A stretch of 43,972 nt of DNA from Zoogloeaceae bacterium (GTDB taxonomy: Bacteria; Pseudomonadota; Gammaproteobacteria; Burkholderiales; Rhodocyclaceae), in NCBI GenBank assembly GCA_031287525.1, contig JAITSU010000007.1:1-43972 (forward strand), in the 5' to 3' direction. The notes beneath the pieces were generated by a model, which saw nothing but the letters and a program-made list of their open reading frames with translations, was not told the origin of the DNA and did not search any database. The position numbers were made by a program, and so were the translations under genes. Each line of letters starts with the position of its first letter. Position 1 is the stretch's first letter. Shown here piece by piece: positions 8,315 through 18,129 of the stretch.

Positions 8315-8344
8315 AAGCGATATAAGCGCGCGGCGCACAAAATC

Positions 8345-10381
8345 GTGGGCAACGATCAAAAACCCGCGCGCAAAAAATCCCCGAATTTACAGGACAAGCT
8401 GAAACGCCTGAATTTGACGCGGCGGGAAGATTTGCTCTTGCATCTCCCGCTGCGCTACGAGGACGAAACCCGTTTGACGCCGATCGCCGAAGCCGCGCAA
8501 AGTACGGGCAGCGTACAGGTCGAAGGCGAAATCACCGATTGCCAGATTCAGTTTCGCCCCCGCCGCCAACTGGTCGCCCGGCTTGCCGACGCTACTGGCG
8601 CGCTCACCCTGCGCTTCATCCATTTTTATCCCAACCAGCAGGCGGCGCTGACGATGGGCAATCGGGTACGCTGCGTTGGTGAAATCCGGCAGGGGTTTTT
8701 GGGCGCGGAAATGGTGCATCCGCGCTGCCGCGTCGTGCTGCCGGATACGCCTTTGCCCAAGGCGCTGACGCCGGTTTATCCCACCACCGCAGGGCTTACG
8801 CAATCCGCGCTCACCAGACTCATCGCAAATGCGCTCGTGGGGCAGCCGCTCACGGAAACGCTGGCTGCCGATTCTCTTGCCCAACTCCGCCTGCCGACGC
8901 TTTGGGACGCCCTCAATTTTCTGCACCGCCCGCCCGCCGATGTTGACGCGGATGCGCTGGATACTCGCCGCCATCCCGCATGGCGACGGGTGAAACTCGA
9001 TGAGCTGCTGGCGCAGCAGATTTCCTTGCGCCAGGCGTACAGGGCGCGGCGCGAAATCGGCGCGCCTAAGCTTACCGCTTCCGGCGCGCTTGCCGCCCGC
9101 CTCGTCTCCCGTCTGCCCTTTGCCCTCACCGCCGCGCAAGTCCGCGCCGTGTCTGAAATCAGCGCCGATCTGGCGCAGCCCTATCCCATGCAACGCCTGC
9201 TGCAAGGCGATGTCGGCGCGGGCAAGACTCTGGTCGCGGCGCTTGCCGCATGTCAGGCGATTGAAGCGGGCTGGCAGGTTGCTTTTATGGCGCCCACGGA
9301 AATTCTCGCCGAACAGCATGAGCTGAAACTGCGCGAATGGTTTGCCGTGTTAAACGTCGAAATCGCCTGGCTCTCCGGCAGCCAGAAAAGCAAATTGAAA
9401 CAGGCGCAGCAAGCGGCGGCGCGCACGGCGAGCTTGGTCGTCGGCACACACGCCCTGATTCAGGAAGGCGTCGATTACGAACGGCTGGGCTTGGTCATCA
9501 TCGACGAACAACACCGCTTCGGTGTGCAGCAACGCCTCGCCCTGCGGCAAAAAGGCGGCGCGCCGCACCAACTGATGATGTCCGCCACGCCCATTCCGCG
9601 CACACTGGCGATGAGCTATTGCGCCGACCTGGATGTTTCCGTGCTGGACGAACTGCCGCCCGGTCGCGTGCCCATCCGCACCCGTCTGGCGCGCGACGGA
9701 CGCCGCGATGAAGTGATGGCGTATGTTCGCAAAAAAGTGGCGGCGGGGCGGCAGGTGTATTGGGTCTGCCCGCTGATTGAAGAATCCGAAACCCTGCAAC
9801 TGCAAACCGCGCTCGACACCCACGCCTGGCTGACGGAAGCCTTGCCCGACCTCAATATCGGACTCGTGCACGGTCGCCTGAAACCCGCCGAAAAACAGGC
9901 GGTGATGGCAGCTTTTGTTGCCGGAACACTGGATTTGCTGGTCGCCACCACCGTCATTGAAGTCGGCGTGGATGTCCCCAATGCCAGCCTGATGGTCATC
10001 GAACACGCCGAACGCTTCGGGCTTTCCCAACTGCACCAACTGCGCGGCAGAGTCGGACGCGGCGCGTTTGAGAGCGCCTGCATCCTGCTCTACGCCGACC
10101 CGCTTTCCCAACTGGCGCGGGCGCGCCTGAAAATCATTTTTGAAAATACTGACGGCTTTGAAATCGCCCGACAAGACCTGCGCCTGCGCGGTCCCGGCGA
10201 ATTCATCGGCAGCCGCCAAAGCGGAATGCCCCTGCTGCGCTACGCCGATTTGGAACAAGACGCCGATTTGGTGGAAACCGCCCGCGCCCTCGCGGAAACC
10301 ATGCTAACCCCCACCCCGGAACAGGCAGACCAACATCGGGAACGCTGGCTGGGTGGGCGGGAGGAATTGTTGAAGACGTAG
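8345..10381 (+). CDS. recG: ATP-dependent DNA helicase RecG
   Basis: RecG is a monomeric superfamily 2 helicase that regresses stalled forks and branch-migrates junctions. The 678-residue protein has the N-terminal wedge/OB domain (about 1-260) and Walker A GDVGAGKT (about 288-295). It also has the DEQH box in IIDEQHRFG (about 385-393), motif III SATPIPRT, and motif VI QLRGRVGRG. The C-terminal translocation segment reads FEIARQDLRLRGPGEFIGSR followed by QSGMP. It starts at GTG; the first residues are lysine-rich and the ribosome site is weak, so a slightly different start is possible. The 3' end is 15 bp from the insertion-sequence remnants. Confidence 0.95.
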   Translation: MGNDQKPARKKSPNLQDKLKRLNLTRREDLLLHLPLRYEDETRLTPIAEAAQSTGSVQVEGEITDCQIQFRPRRQLVARLADATGALTLRFIHFYPNQQAALTMGNRVRCVGEIRQGFLGAEMVHPRCRVVLPDTPLPKALTPVYPTTAGLTQSALTRLIANALVGQPLTETLAADSLAQLRLPTLWDALNFLHRPPADVDADALDTRRHPAWRRVKLDELLAQQISLRQAYRARREIGAPKLTASGALAARLVSRLPFALTAAQVRAVSEISADLAQPYPMQRLLQGDVGAGKTLVAALAACQAIEAGWQVAFMAPTEILAEQHELKLREWFAVLNVEIAWLSGSQKSKLKQAQQAAARTASLVVGTHALIQEGVDYERLGLVIIDEQHRFGVQQRLALRQKGGAPHQLMMSATPIPRTLAMSYCADLDVSVLDELPPGRVPIRTRLARDGRRDEVMAYVRKKVAAGRQVYWVCPLIEESETLQLQTALDTHAWLTEALPDLNIGLVHGRLKPAEKQAVMAAFVAGTLDLLVATTVIEVGVDVPNASLMVIEHAERFGLSQLHQLRGRVGRGAFESACILLYADPLSQLARARLKIIFENTDGFEIARQDLRLRGPGEFIGSRQSGMPLLRYADLEQDADLVETARALAETMLTPTPEQADQHRERWLGGREELLKT

Positions 10382-10756
<375 letters not shown>

Positions 10757-10799
10757 AACATCAGTGTGTCGCTCAGTGGCAACAGAAGACCATCGGTGT

Positions 10800-10971
10800 C
10801 GCCCCGCTGTGCCGACTGTTCCACCTCGAACTGCACAACCCATCGGCGCACCGCCGTCTCGCTCAGGCTCATGTCACGGCAAACCTGACTAACCGTGATG
10901 CCCTGATCTTTGATCAGGCGCACAACCTGTAGTTTGAAGCTCGCATCAAATGTCCTTCTTGTTTGGCTCAT
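10800..10971 (-). pseudogene. Truncated second copy of IS3 orfA
   Basis: On the minus strand this encodes [20 protein letters not shown] and continues to about residue 57 of OrfA with few changes ([16 protein letters not shown]). It then runs into the reverse complement of the orfB start of the other copy. The coding sequence is therefore cut by the inversion junction. It belongs to the leftward arm of the inverted pair. Confidence 0.85.
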
Positions 10972-11037
10972 TTTTTTCTCCTCTACTGGTGATTTTCTAC
11001 CTATCGAGGTGTCCGAAAGAATTGAACCACTACACAC

Positions 11038-11506
11038 CTTCCAGTGTCCAGGCGGACAGATGCTGCGCTATCGGGGCACCCACCGGAGTGGTTATCGTGA
11101 ATATGCTTCCGACCCCGCCCAATGCGAGCGCTGCGCCTGTCGTGCCCAATGTACCCGGAGTCGCCACCCTCAAAAGCGCGTCACCCGTCATGTGTGGGAG
11201 CGTTACAAGGAACAGATAGACGCGAACCGGCTGACGGAGTTGGGCAAACGCCTGTACGCGTCACGCAAGGAGACGGTGGAACGCAGCTTTGCGGATGCCA
11301 GGGAGTTGCACGGACATCGCTATGCGCGTTTCCGTGGGTTAGCCAAGGTACAGGCGCAATGTCTGCTCTCGGCAGCGTGTCAGAACATGAAAAAGATGGC
11401 CTTGCTGCTGGCGCGCAAGGCGCGTAAGGGCGAAAATCCCTTATTTTTGCGCTGGATACGGCTTGCGGGGGCGCTCATCAAGCCACCTGGACGACTGCTG
11501 ACGTGA
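11038..11506 (+). pseudogene. C-terminal part of an IS1182-type transposase
   Basis: The frame encodes about 155 residues matching the end of IS1182-family DDE transposases. These comprise a cysteine cluster (CERCACRAQCTRS), then ETVERSFADARELHGHRYAR with the catalytic Glu region, then FRGLAKVQAQCLLSAACQNM. The N-terminal two thirds, with the other catalytic residues, is missing and is not found elsewhere in the window. The break is exactly where the IS3 terminal sequence ends at 11037, so the IS3 element inserted into, or recombined with, this gene. The open frame continues backward into IS3 DNA only by chance, giving a chimeric frame from 10910. Confidence 0.8.
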
Positions 11507-11574
11507 TTGGGGCGCTTTGATCTCGTTTGCGGATCAATCCACTGCTTGCGCTGGACGGGCTTGCGGAAAAACGA

Positions 11575-11608
11575 AACCCCCGAAAAACAGGGGGTTCGTC
11601 AGCAGTCT
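11575..11608 (+). mobile_element. Right end of the IS1182-type element
   Basis: A 7-bp hairpin (AACCCCC, eight-base loop, GGGGGTT) is followed by TCGTCAGCAGTCTGG. This looks like the terminal repeat region expected shortly after an IS1182 transposase gene. The matching left end is not in the window, so the call rests on position and appearance only. Confidence 0.4.
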
Positions 11609-11632
11609 GGGGCGAACGCAGTTCGCCCCTAC
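11609..11632. repeat. Dispersed palindrome, copy 1
   Basis: GGGGCGAACGCAGTTCGCCC plus CTAC forms a hairpin of GGGCGAAC-type arms. The same 22-base unit occurs at 23566-23587 at the left edge of the prophage genes. Palindromes of this kind are REP-like extragenic elements in many proteobacteria. Confidence 0.7.
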
Positions 11633-11675
11633 GCCTGACCCTTGAATCTACCGAACCCCTTCCCCTAACCCTGCC

Positions 11676-11689
11676 TTCACGAACGTGAA
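11676..11689. promoter_or_regulatory. Palindrome TTCACGAACGTGAA upstream of nitroreductase gene
   Basis: This perfect 14-base palindrome lies about 116 bases before the nitroreductase start, in a 170-bp stretch with no gene. It has the size of a dimeric repressor operator. No regulator gene is adjacent, so the role is a guess. Confidence 0.25.
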
Positions 11690-11805
11690 AAACTGCGGAA
11701 ACGGTTTCAGTCGGGACGGCAGGTCAAAAACCGCGCGAGCGTCCAGACAAACCACAAGCCAAAGAAGGCGATTCCGAACAACCATCAACATCAGGAGACT
11801 GAACC

Positions 11806-12318
11806 ATGCAGGAAATTTTTACCCGCGTCAGTATTCGCGTTTTTACGCCTGAACCTGTCGCTGCCGATGCCGTGCAAAAATTGTTGGCGGCGGGGATGCA
11901 GGCGCCTTCGGCGGGGAATCAGCAGCCTTGGGAATTTATTGTGATTGAGGACGCGGCGATGCGGGAGAAGCTGGCGGCGGTTAGCCCTTACGCCAAGCCT
12001 TTGCTGTCTGCGCCGCTGGGCATCGTGATTTTGTTGAATGACAGCACACTGCGTTTCCCGGAATGCTGGCAGCAGGATTTGAGCGCCTGCGCGCAAAACA
12101 TCTTGCTCGAATGTGTGCATCTTGGGCTGGGGGCGGTGTGGCTGGCGATTGCGGATTTCCCTGAGCGCATGGCGGCTGCCAAAGCGTTGTTCGGGCTGCC
12201 GGAGCATCTTTCCGTCTTTGCCGTCCTCGCCATTGGGCATCCCGGCGAGGAGAAAAAGGCGGTGAGCCGTTACCGGCAGGAACGGGTGCATTACGGAACA
12301 TACGCCCGCCCCGCGTAA
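11806..12318 (+). CDS. Nitroreductase family flavoprotein
   Basis: Nitroreductase-fold enzymes bind FMN and reduce nitro groups, quinones or other acceptors with NAD(P)H. The 170-residue protein carries the N-terminal TRVSIRVF (equivalent to RRSIRxF), the FMN-binding QAPSAGNQQPWEFIVI, and the C-terminal GLGAVWLAI and AIGHPGEEK segments. It is of the short type and should dimerise. A CAGGAGA ribosome site precedes the ATG. It converges with gloA, five bases apart. The substrate cannot be inferred. Confidence 0.88.
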   Translation: MQEIFTRVSIRVFTPEPVAADAVQKLLAAGMQAPSAGNQQPWEFIVIEDAAMREKLAAVSPYAKPLLSAPLGIVILLNDSTLRFPECWQQDLSACAQNILLECVHLGLGAVWLAIADFPERMAAAKALFGLPEHLSVFAVLAIGHPGEEKKAVSRYRQERVHYGTYARPA

Positions 12319-12322
12319 ATCC

Positions 12323-12712
12323 TTACGCCTTTTTCTGGATTAGCTCAATCGCATAACCATCGGGGTCGGCGATGAAGGCGATGATGATGTTGGCGTCAAA
12401 CTTCATCGGCGCGGCATCAAAAAGGATTTTGCCGCCCTTGGCGCGGATGTCGGCGCAGGTTTTTTTGGCGTCGTCGACTTCCAGCGCGATGTGACCGAAT
12501 GCCGTGCCGTGGTCGTAGTGTCCCTTGCCCCAGTTGTAGGTGAGTTCAATCACCGTGTTTGCGGATTCCTCGCCGTAGCCTACGAAGGCGAGGGTAAATT
12601 GACCCTCAGGATAATCCTGGCGGCGCAAGAGCTTCATGCCGAGGACTTCGGTGTAAAAATCAATGGAACGGTCGAGGTCGCCGACCCGGATCATGGTGTG
12701 CAGGATACGCAT
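12323..12712 (-). CDS. gloA: Lactoylglutathione lyase (glyoxalase I)
   Basis: GloA converts the hemithioacetal of methylglyoxal and glutathione to S-lactoylglutathione. The 129-residue protein has the four expected metal ligands: His5 ([10 protein letters not shown]), Glu56 (TVIEL), His74 (FGHIALE) and Glu123 (GYAIEL). It also has the family signature of a Ni-type bacterial enzyme. Start [10 protein letters not shown] is set by GAGGAGA just upstream; a longer frame is only extension into the ygjP gene. It is last in the minus-strand glyQ-glyS-gmhB-plsC-ygjP-gloA cluster. Confidence 0.93.
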   Translation of the reverse strand: MRILHTMIRVGDLDRSIDFYTEVLGMKLLRRQDYPEGQFTLAFVGYGEESANTVIELTYNWGKGHYDHGTAFGHIALEVDDAKKTCADIRAKGGKILFDAAPMKFDANIIIAFIADPDGYAIELIQKKA

Positions 12713-12732
12713 GTTTTTTCTCCTCAGGTGTT

Positions 12733-13476
12733 TCAATCCAGTTGCGGCAGGGTTGCCGCCAGGCGTCGGATTTCGCTTTTTGCCCGTTGCCAGTCGGGGT
12801 AAACGCGTTCGACGGTCGCCCAAAACAGAGGGCTGTGATTCATTTCTTTCAGATGCGCCAACTCGTGCGCCACCACGTAGTCAATCAGCGTCACTGGAAA
12901 GTGCATGAGCCGCCAGGAAAGGCGGATTTCACCTTTGGCGTTGCAGCTTCCCCAGCGGGTTTTGGCGGATGACAGCACGAGCGATGGCACGGGTACGCCC
13001 AGACGGGCGGCGTAGTGCGCCAGCCGTTCGAGAAACAGGGGACGCGCGCGGCGTTTGCAAAACCGGATGAAGGCTTCGGCAAAATCCTGTCCGTCCGCAA
13101 GATGAAGCTCAAGCGCGTCGTCGCAGAGGCGGCTCTTGCCGCTCGCCGCGCGACGCAAACGGCAAGCCGCGCCCAGCCAGAAAATTTCACTGCCTTCGGT
13201 CAATTTCGCCGCGCGTTCCCGCGTCTGCCAGAGCGCGAGTTTTTGCAAAACCCAGTCGCCATTCTGACGCAGCATGGCTTCAATCTGCTGGGCGCTGGCG
13301 TTAAAGGGCGCGCCCACGCGCAAACCTTGTTCGGCGATACGCAGACTGATGCCGCGACGATTGCTGCGCGTCAGACAGTAATCCACGCTCTTACCCTGAA
13401 TATGCACCTGCCCGCGACTTTCCTCGCGGCGATGGCGCAGCGCGCGGCGCAAGAAAATTTCAGGAAGTTTGCTCAT
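12733..13476 (-). CDS. YgjP-type zinc metallopeptidase (DUF45)
   Basis: The 247-residue protein has the WLM/M48-like signature [19 protein letters not shown], with HExxH plus a third His. Before it is the conserved [19 protein letters not shown] block typical of YgjP/DUF45 proteins. No membrane segment is seen, so it is a cytosolic predicted protease of unknown substrate. Start [10 protein letters not shown] overlaps the end of plsC by 17 bases; the frame upstream is antisense-like extension. The family is often found next to plsC in betaproteobacteria. Confidence 0.85.
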   Translation of the reverse strand: MSKLPEIFLRRALRHRREESRGQVHIQGKSVDYCLTRSNRRGISLRIAEQGLRVGAPFNASAQQIEAMLRQNGDWVLQKLALWQTRERAAKLTEGSEIFWLGAACRLRRAASGKSRLCDDALELHLADGQDFAEAFIRFCKRRARPLFLERLAHYAARLGVPVPSLVLSSAKTRWGSCNAKGEIRLSWRLMHFPVTLIDYVVAHELAHLKEMNHSPLFWATVERVYPDWQRAKSEIRRLAATLPQLD

Positions 13477-14227
13477 CTGCGTTGCCACGGTTTTTATCGT
13501 CCACGCTGGCGGCGTAACGATGCGGGGCGATAACCCGCATTTCATGTTCAATCCAGGCTTCCACGCTGGCATTCAATTGCGCGTCCTTCTGCCCTTCTGT
13601 AGCGATGACCGGCCCGATGCTGACGGTAATCGTGCCGGGGCAGATGTGAAACGCCTTTTTCGGCCAGACATCCGCCGCGTTGTGCGCCACAGGCAGCACT
13701 GGCGTGCCGGTTTTCAGCGCCAGATACGCCGCGCCGGATTTGTAGCGCGCGCGCTCGCCGGGCGGCACACGCGTGCCTTCGGGAAAAACAATCACCCAGA
13801 TGCCCGCTTCCAGCCGCGCCTTGCCTTGCTCGAACAATTTTTGCAGCGCCTTGCGTCCGCCGTCGCGGTCGATGGCAATCATGCCCAGCGCCGCCAGACC
13901 CCAACCGAAAAAGGGGATTTTCAGCAATTCTTTTTTGAGCACGAACACGCCGGGGACGAAAATCGACTGCAAGCCCACGGTTTCCCACGCGGATTCGTGT
14001 TTGGAAAGCACCAGCACGGGACGCGCGGGGATGTTCTCGCGCCCCTTGACCACCATTTTAACGCCGACAACATAACGCGCCAGCCACATGAAAGTCCGCC
14101 ACCACTGGCGCACGGTAAAGAAACGCGCCGAGGCGGGCAGGACGACGAAAGCAGGCAAAATAATGCCGGTCGGGATGGTCATCAGAATCACGCAAAACCA
14201 GAATATCAGCGAGCGCATAAAAATCAT
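13460..14227 (-). CDS. plsC: 1-acyl-sn-glycerol-3-phosphate acyltransferase
   Basis: PlsC acylates lysophosphatidic acid to phosphatidic acid at the inner membrane. The 255-residue protein starts with a hydrophobic segment (LIFWFCVILMTIPTGIILP) and carries SKHESAWET as motif I. The usual HX4D Asp is replaced by Glu or shifted, as in related beta-type enzymes. It also has motif III VFPEGTRVPPGER and a VLPVAHNAA block. It overlaps gmhB by four bases (ATGA), so translation is probably coupled. Lyso-lipid A type acyltransferase is the less likely alternative. Confidence 0.9.
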   Translation of the reverse strand: MIFMRSLIFWFCVILMTIPTGIILPAFVVLPASARFFTVRQWWRTFMWLARYVVGVKMVVKGRENIPARPVLVLSKHESAWETVGLQSIFVPGVFVLKKELLKIPFFGWGLAALGMIAIDRDGGRKALQKLFEQGKARLEAGIWVIVFPEGTRVPPGERARYKSGAAYLALKTGTPVLPVAHNAADVWPKKAFHICPGTITVSIGPVIATEGQKDAQLNASVEAWIEHEMRVIAPHRYAASVDDKNRGNADEQTS

Positions 14228-14766
14228 GCGTCATCTCCGGCGAGCAGGTGATCGACCGCCGCCGCGAGGTCGGCAAAGACCAGTGTGTTTTTCGGCATGG
14301 CTTCTTCCTGTGTTTTTTCGCCCTTGCCGGTCAGCACCAGTATGGGCTGGCAGCCCACGGCGGCGGCGGCTTCGAGATCGCGCAGGGAATCCCCGATGGC
14401 AGGCACGCCTTCCAGTCTGGCGTTCAGACAGGCGGCGATTTGCTTGAACAGACCGGGCTTGGGTTTGCGGCAGTCGCAATCGGAATCCGCCGGGTGCGGG
14501 CAGTAAAAAATGGCGTCGATGCGCCCGCCCGCCGCCGCCAGCGCCTCGTACATTTTTTCGTGGATGGCATTCAGGGTGTCCATGTCGAACAGCCCGCGCC
14601 CGATGCCTGATTGATTAGTGGCGACGACCACCTTGTAATCGGCGTGATTCAGGCGGGAAATGGCTTCCAGCGCACCGGGAATGGGCTTCCATTCCGCCGG
14701 ATTCTTGATGTATTGGGCGGAATCGAAATTGATGACGCCATCGCGGTCGAGAATGACTAATTTCAT
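14224..14766 (-). CDS. gmhB: D-glycero-beta-D-manno-heptose-1,7-bisphosphate 7-phosphatase
   Basis: GmhB removes the C7 phosphate during ADP-heptose synthesis for the LPS inner core. The 180-residue HAD-type phosphatase has the nucleophile motif DRDGVIN at residues 7-13, VVATNQSGIGRG, and the zinc-binding cysteine cluster CPHPADSDCDCRKPKPG. The last motif IGDSLRDLEAA carries the Mg-binding Asp. It lies 27 bases after glyS and overlaps plsC. Confidence 0.93.
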   Translation of the reverse strand: MKLVILDRDGVINFDSAQYIKNPAEWKPIPGALEAISRLNHADYKVVVATNQSGIGRGLFDMDTLNAIHEKMYEALAAAGGRIDAIFYCPHPADSDCDCRKPKPGLFKQIAACLNARLEGVPAIGDSLRDLEAAAAVGCQPILVLTGKGEKTQEEAMPKNTLVFADLAAAVDHLLAGDDA

Positions 14767-14793
14767 GCGCGCTCCCTTAAAAATCCGACATCA

Positions 14794-16932
14794 TCAGGAC
14801 GACAGTCTGGACAAGTCAGCGACCCGATTCATCGCCAGCGACAAACGGGCAAGCAGCCCCAGACGGTTGGCTTTCAGCGCGAGGTCGTCAACATTGACCA
14901 TCACGTCGTCGAAGAAGGCGTCGACCGGCGCGCGCAGGGCGGCGAGGACTTGCAGCGATTCGGTATAGTCGCCCGTCGTAAAGGCGGCGTCCGCCTGCGG
15001 CGCGACCTCCACCAGCGCGGCGAATAACGCTTTTTCCGCAGGCTCAATGAGCAGGGCGACATCAACCGTGGCTTCCACGGCGTTGTCCGCTTTCTTGAGG
15101 ATATTGCCGACGCGCTTGTTGGCGGCGGCGAGCGCGGCGGCTTCGGGCAGATTGGCAAAGGCGCGCACGGCGGCGAGGCGTTTGGGAATATCGCCCAGAC
15201 GTTGCGGTTTCAGGCTGATGACGGCATCCACTTCCTGCGCCGTAAAGCCCTGTTCGCGCAGGTTGCCCGCCAGACGTTCGTAGATGAAGGCGGTGAGGGT
15301 TTCGGGCGCGGGATTGAAGCCTTCCACGGCGGCGAATTTCTCCGCCACGGCAGTCAGCATCGCCGAAAGCGGCAGGTTCAAGTCCGCTTCCATCAACATG
15401 CGAATCACGCCCAGAGCGTGCCGACGCAGGGCAAACGGGTCTTTGTCGCCGGTGGGCGTCTGTCCGATGCCAAACAGTCCGACCAGCGTTTCCAGCTTGT
15501 CCGCCAGCGCCACCACCGTGCCGACCCTGCCGCGCGGCAGACTGTCGCCCGCAAAACGGGGCTTGTAGTGGTCTTCGATGGCGTCGGCGACATCAACGGA
15601 CAGCCCATCGTTCAGCGCGTAGTAGCGCCCCATGATGCCTTGCAATTCGGGGAATTCGCCCACCATGTCGGTGAGCAGATCCGCCTTGGCGAGCACCGCC
15701 GCCTGTTCCGCCTGTTGCGCGATTTCCGCGCCGCCCAGGGTTTCGGCAATGGCGCGGGCAATGGCGGCGACGCGCTGCGCGCGCTCACCCTGACTGCCCA
15801 GCCGGTTGTGATAGACCACCTGCGAGAGCTTCGGCACACGCGATTCCAGCGATTTTTTGCGATCCTGATCAAAAAAGAATTTGGCGTCCGCGAGCCTTGG
15901 GCGCACCACGCGCTCATTGCCGCCGATGACGGCGGAAGGGTCGGCGGGGCTGATGTTGCTGACGATGAGAAACTGGTTGCTCAATTTGCCCGTCGCGTCC
16001 AGCAACGGAAAATATTTCTGGTTCGCCTTCATGGTGAGAATCAGGCATTCCTGCGGCACTTCGAGAAATTCCGGCTCGAACTCGCCAACAAGCGCATTCG
16101 GGCGTTCCACCAGCGCGGTCACTTCGTCCAGCAGGGCGTCGTCGTTGATGGGCGTGAGACCCGCGCCGGCTTTTGTAGCCAACTTCGCGGCGGCGGCTTC
16201 CAACTGGCGGAGGATTTCGGCGCGACGTTCGGCAAAGTCCGCGATGACCGCGCCATCTTGCAGCAAGGTCGCGGCGTATTCATCGGCGTGTTCGATGACC
16301 ACCGGGGTTTTTGCCGCCTCGAAACGATGCCCCCGCGTGACGCGCCCCGCCGTGAGACCCAGCGTAGCGACAGGTACGATGTCCGCGCCATGCAGGGCAA
16401 CAAGCCCATGCGCCGGACGCACGAAATGCACGGTCTGCCAGCCGTCGGCGAGTTGATAGCTCATCACCTTGGGAATCGGCAACGCCGAGAGCGCCGCGTC
16501 CAGCGCCTTTTGCAGCCCTTCCACCAGATTCACGCCTCCCGCGAGGCTGTCGTAAAACAGGGCGTCCGCCTTGCCATCCGGCGCGCGGCGCAGTCCGGCA
16601 ACGAGGGCGTCGTCGGCGGAAACCCCCAGAGCGGCGAGTTTTTTCAGGAGCGCGGGCGTCGCCTTGCCGTGGGCATCCAAGCCCACGGCAACGGGCATCA
16701 ATTTCTGCGCGACGGGTTTGTCGGGCGCTTTTTCGAGCACATCGGTGATATGCGCGGCAAGGCGACGGGGCGTGGCAAAGGCGGTTGACGCTGCCGCAGG
16801 CGTCGCCAGGCCGACGTTTTTCAACGCGACGAGCAGCGTCTCGGCAAAGGTCGCGCCCAGTTTTTTCAGCGCCTTGGGCGGCAGTTCTTCGACAAAAATT
16901 TCAACAAGCAGATTTTGCGATGGTGCGGACAT
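14794..16932 (-). CDS. glyS: Glycyl-tRNA synthetase beta subunit
   Basis: The beta subunit recognises tRNA-Gly in the alpha2beta2 enzyme. The 712-residue chain begins LLVEIFVEELPPKALKKLG, the hallmark of GlyS, and contains NERVVRPRLADAKFFFDQDR, VVYHNRLGSQGERAQR and the HD-like PFALRRHALGVIRM block. Start MSAPSQN was chosen because it lies one base after the glyQ stop, the usual tight coupling. An upstream in-frame extension only overlaps glyQ. Confidence 0.96.
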   Translation of the reverse strand: MSAPSQNLLVEIFVEELPPKALKKLGATFAETLLVALKNVGLATPAAASTAFATPRRLAAHITDVLEKAPDKPVAQKLMPVAVGLDAHGKATPALLKKLAALGVSADDALVAGLRRAPDGKADALFYDSLAGGVNLVEGLQKALDAALSALPIPKVMSYQLADGWQTVHFVRPAHGLVALHGADIVPVATLGLTAGRVTRGHRFEAAKTPVVIEHADEYAATLLQDGAVIADFAERRAEILRQLEAAAAKLATKAGAGLTPINDDALLDEVTALVERPNALVGEFEPEFLEVPQECLILTMKANQKYFPLLDATGKLSNQFLIVSNISPADPSAVIGGNERVVRPRLADAKFFFDQDRKKSLESRVPKLSQVVYHNRLGSQGERAQRVAAIARAIAETLGGAEIAQQAEQAAVLAKADLLTDMVGEFPELQGIMGRYYALNDGLSVDVADAIEDHYKPRFAGDSLPRGRVGTVVALADKLETLVGLFGIGQTPTGDKDPFALRRHALGVIRMLMEADLNLPLSAMLTAVAEKFAAVEGFNPAPETLTAFIYERLAGNLREQGFTAQEVDAVISLKPQRLGDIPKRLAAVRAFANLPEAAALAAANKRVGNILKKADNAVEATVDVALLIEPAEKALFAALVEVAPQADAAFTTGDYTESLQVLAALRAPVDAFFDDVMVNVDDLALKANRLGLLARLSLAMNRVADLSRLSS

Positions 16933-16933
16933 A

Positions 16934-17881
16934 TCAGGCGGCTTTCTTTTCAAGCTGGACGAGGACTTCGGCGGCGCGTTCCGGGGCGGCAAGCGGGAAT
17001 CCCAAACGGGCGCGGGAATCCTGATAACTTTGCGCGACGCTCTTGGCGAGGTTGCGGATGCGCCCGATGTAGGCGGCGCGCTCGGTTACGGAAATCGCGC
17101 CGCGCGCGTCAAGCAGGTTAAAGGTATGGGCGGCTTTCAACACCTGTTCGTAGGCGGGCAACGCCAGTTGCGCGGTCATCAAAAGCTTCGCCTCGCGTTC
17201 ATGCGCGTCAAAGGCCTTGAACAAAAATTCAACATCCGAATGTTCAAAGTTGTAAGTCGATTGTTCGACTTCGTTCTGGTGATAGACATCGCCGTAGGTA
17301 AGACCCTGCGTCCACACAAGGTCATAAACGTTTTCCACGCCTTGCAGATACATGGCGAGCCGCTCCAGCCCGTAGGTGATTTCGCCGGTCAGCGGTTTGC
17401 AGTCGATGCCGCCGACCTGCTGAAAATAGGTGAACTGCGTCACTTCCATGCCGTTCATCCAGACTTCCCAGCCCAAGCCCCAAGCCCCCAGCGTCGGGTT
17501 TTCCCAGTCATCTTCGACAAAGCGCACGTCGTTCTGTTTCAAATCGAAGCCCAGGGCTTCCAGCGAGCCGAGATAGAGTTCGAGGATATTGTCTGGCGCG
17601 GGCTTCAGGACGACCTGAAACTGGTAATAGTGCTGCATCCGGTTCGGATTTTCGCCGTAGCGCCCGTCCTTGGGACGGCGCGAGGGCTGCACATAAGCGG
17701 CCTTCCACGGTTCAGGCCCGATGGCGCGTAAAAAGGTGGCGGTGTGGCTCGTACCCGCGCCAACTTCCATGTCATAAGGTTGCAACAGGGCGCAGCCCTT
17801 GTCGCTCCAATAGTGTTGCAGACGCAGGATAATGTCCTGAAACGCCGGAGCCTGTTGTTCTGGTGTAGTGCGGGTTGTCAT
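16934..17881 (-). CDS. glyQ: Glycyl-tRNA synthetase alpha subunit
   Basis: GlyQ is the catalytic class II subunit that activates glycine. The 315-residue protein has TFQDI-like [20 protein letters not shown], the motif 2 region [20 protein letters not shown] and [12 protein letters not shown] near the end of the core, all as in standard GlyQ. It is the first gene of a minus-strand cluster. Upstream on that strand TAAAAT (17912-17917) with TTGTCT 19 bases further is a possible weak promoter. Confidence 0.96.
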   Translation of the reverse strand: MTTRTTPEQQAPAFQDIILRLQHYWSDKGCALLQPYDMEVGAGTSHTATFLRAIGPEPWKAAYVQPSRRPKDGRYGENPNRMQHYYQFQVVLKPAPDNILELYLGSLEALGFDLKQNDVRFVEDDWENPTLGAWGLGWEVWMNGMEVTQFTYFQQVGGIDCKPLTGEITYGLERLAMYLQGVENVYDLVWTQGLTYGDVYHQNEVEQSTYNFEHSDVEFLFKAFDAHEREAKLLMTAQLALPAYEQVLKAAHTFNLLDARGAISVTERAAYIGRIRNLAKSVAQSYQDSRARLGFPLAAPERAAEVLVQLEKKAA

Positions 17882-17986
17882 GTGACGCGACCGGGGGAAG
17901 AAAAGTCTTCGATTTTACTTGCTTTTGCAGCCATTCAGACAAAACAGGTCTGGGCGAAATCGAAGAAACCGCCGTTGTTAACATCC

Positions 17987-18007
17987 GGCGCGTTCGGAGA
18001 ACGCGCC
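17987..18007. promoter_or_regulatory. Perfect 9-bp hairpin between glyQ and dapD
   Basis: GGCGCGTTC, loop GGA, GAACGCGCC. The stem is perfect and GC-rich and sits in the 248-bp divergent region about 25 bases before the dapD -35 box. No T-tract follows on either strand, so it is not a plain terminator. It may be a protein site or a REP-like element. Confidence 0.4.
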
Positions 18008-18031
18008 CTGCCAGTAGCGTTGCAAATGTCG

Positions 18032-18060
18032 CTGCCAGCCGCCTTTATCCGCACTATAAT
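18032..18060 (+). promoter_or_regulatory. dapD: Promoter for dapD
   Basis: A perfect -10 box TATAAT at 18055-18060 is preceded after 17 bases by CTGCCA (four of six matches to TTGACA). The dapD start lies about 70 bases downstream. It would serve the dapD-pilU-dapE-prmB run. Confidence 0.55.
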
Positions 18061-18129
18061 GTTGCTCATGCGGGTGTTTGCTCGCTTATCACGCAAGATT
18101 CAGACTCAACTCAACTTTTCAGGATTTTT

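Noticed and set aside
10910..11506. 198-codon frame that joins IS3 and IS1182 sequence
   Set aside because: Its first 43 codons are antisense to the truncated orfA. The frame is a chance fusion, so only the IS1182 part is annotated.
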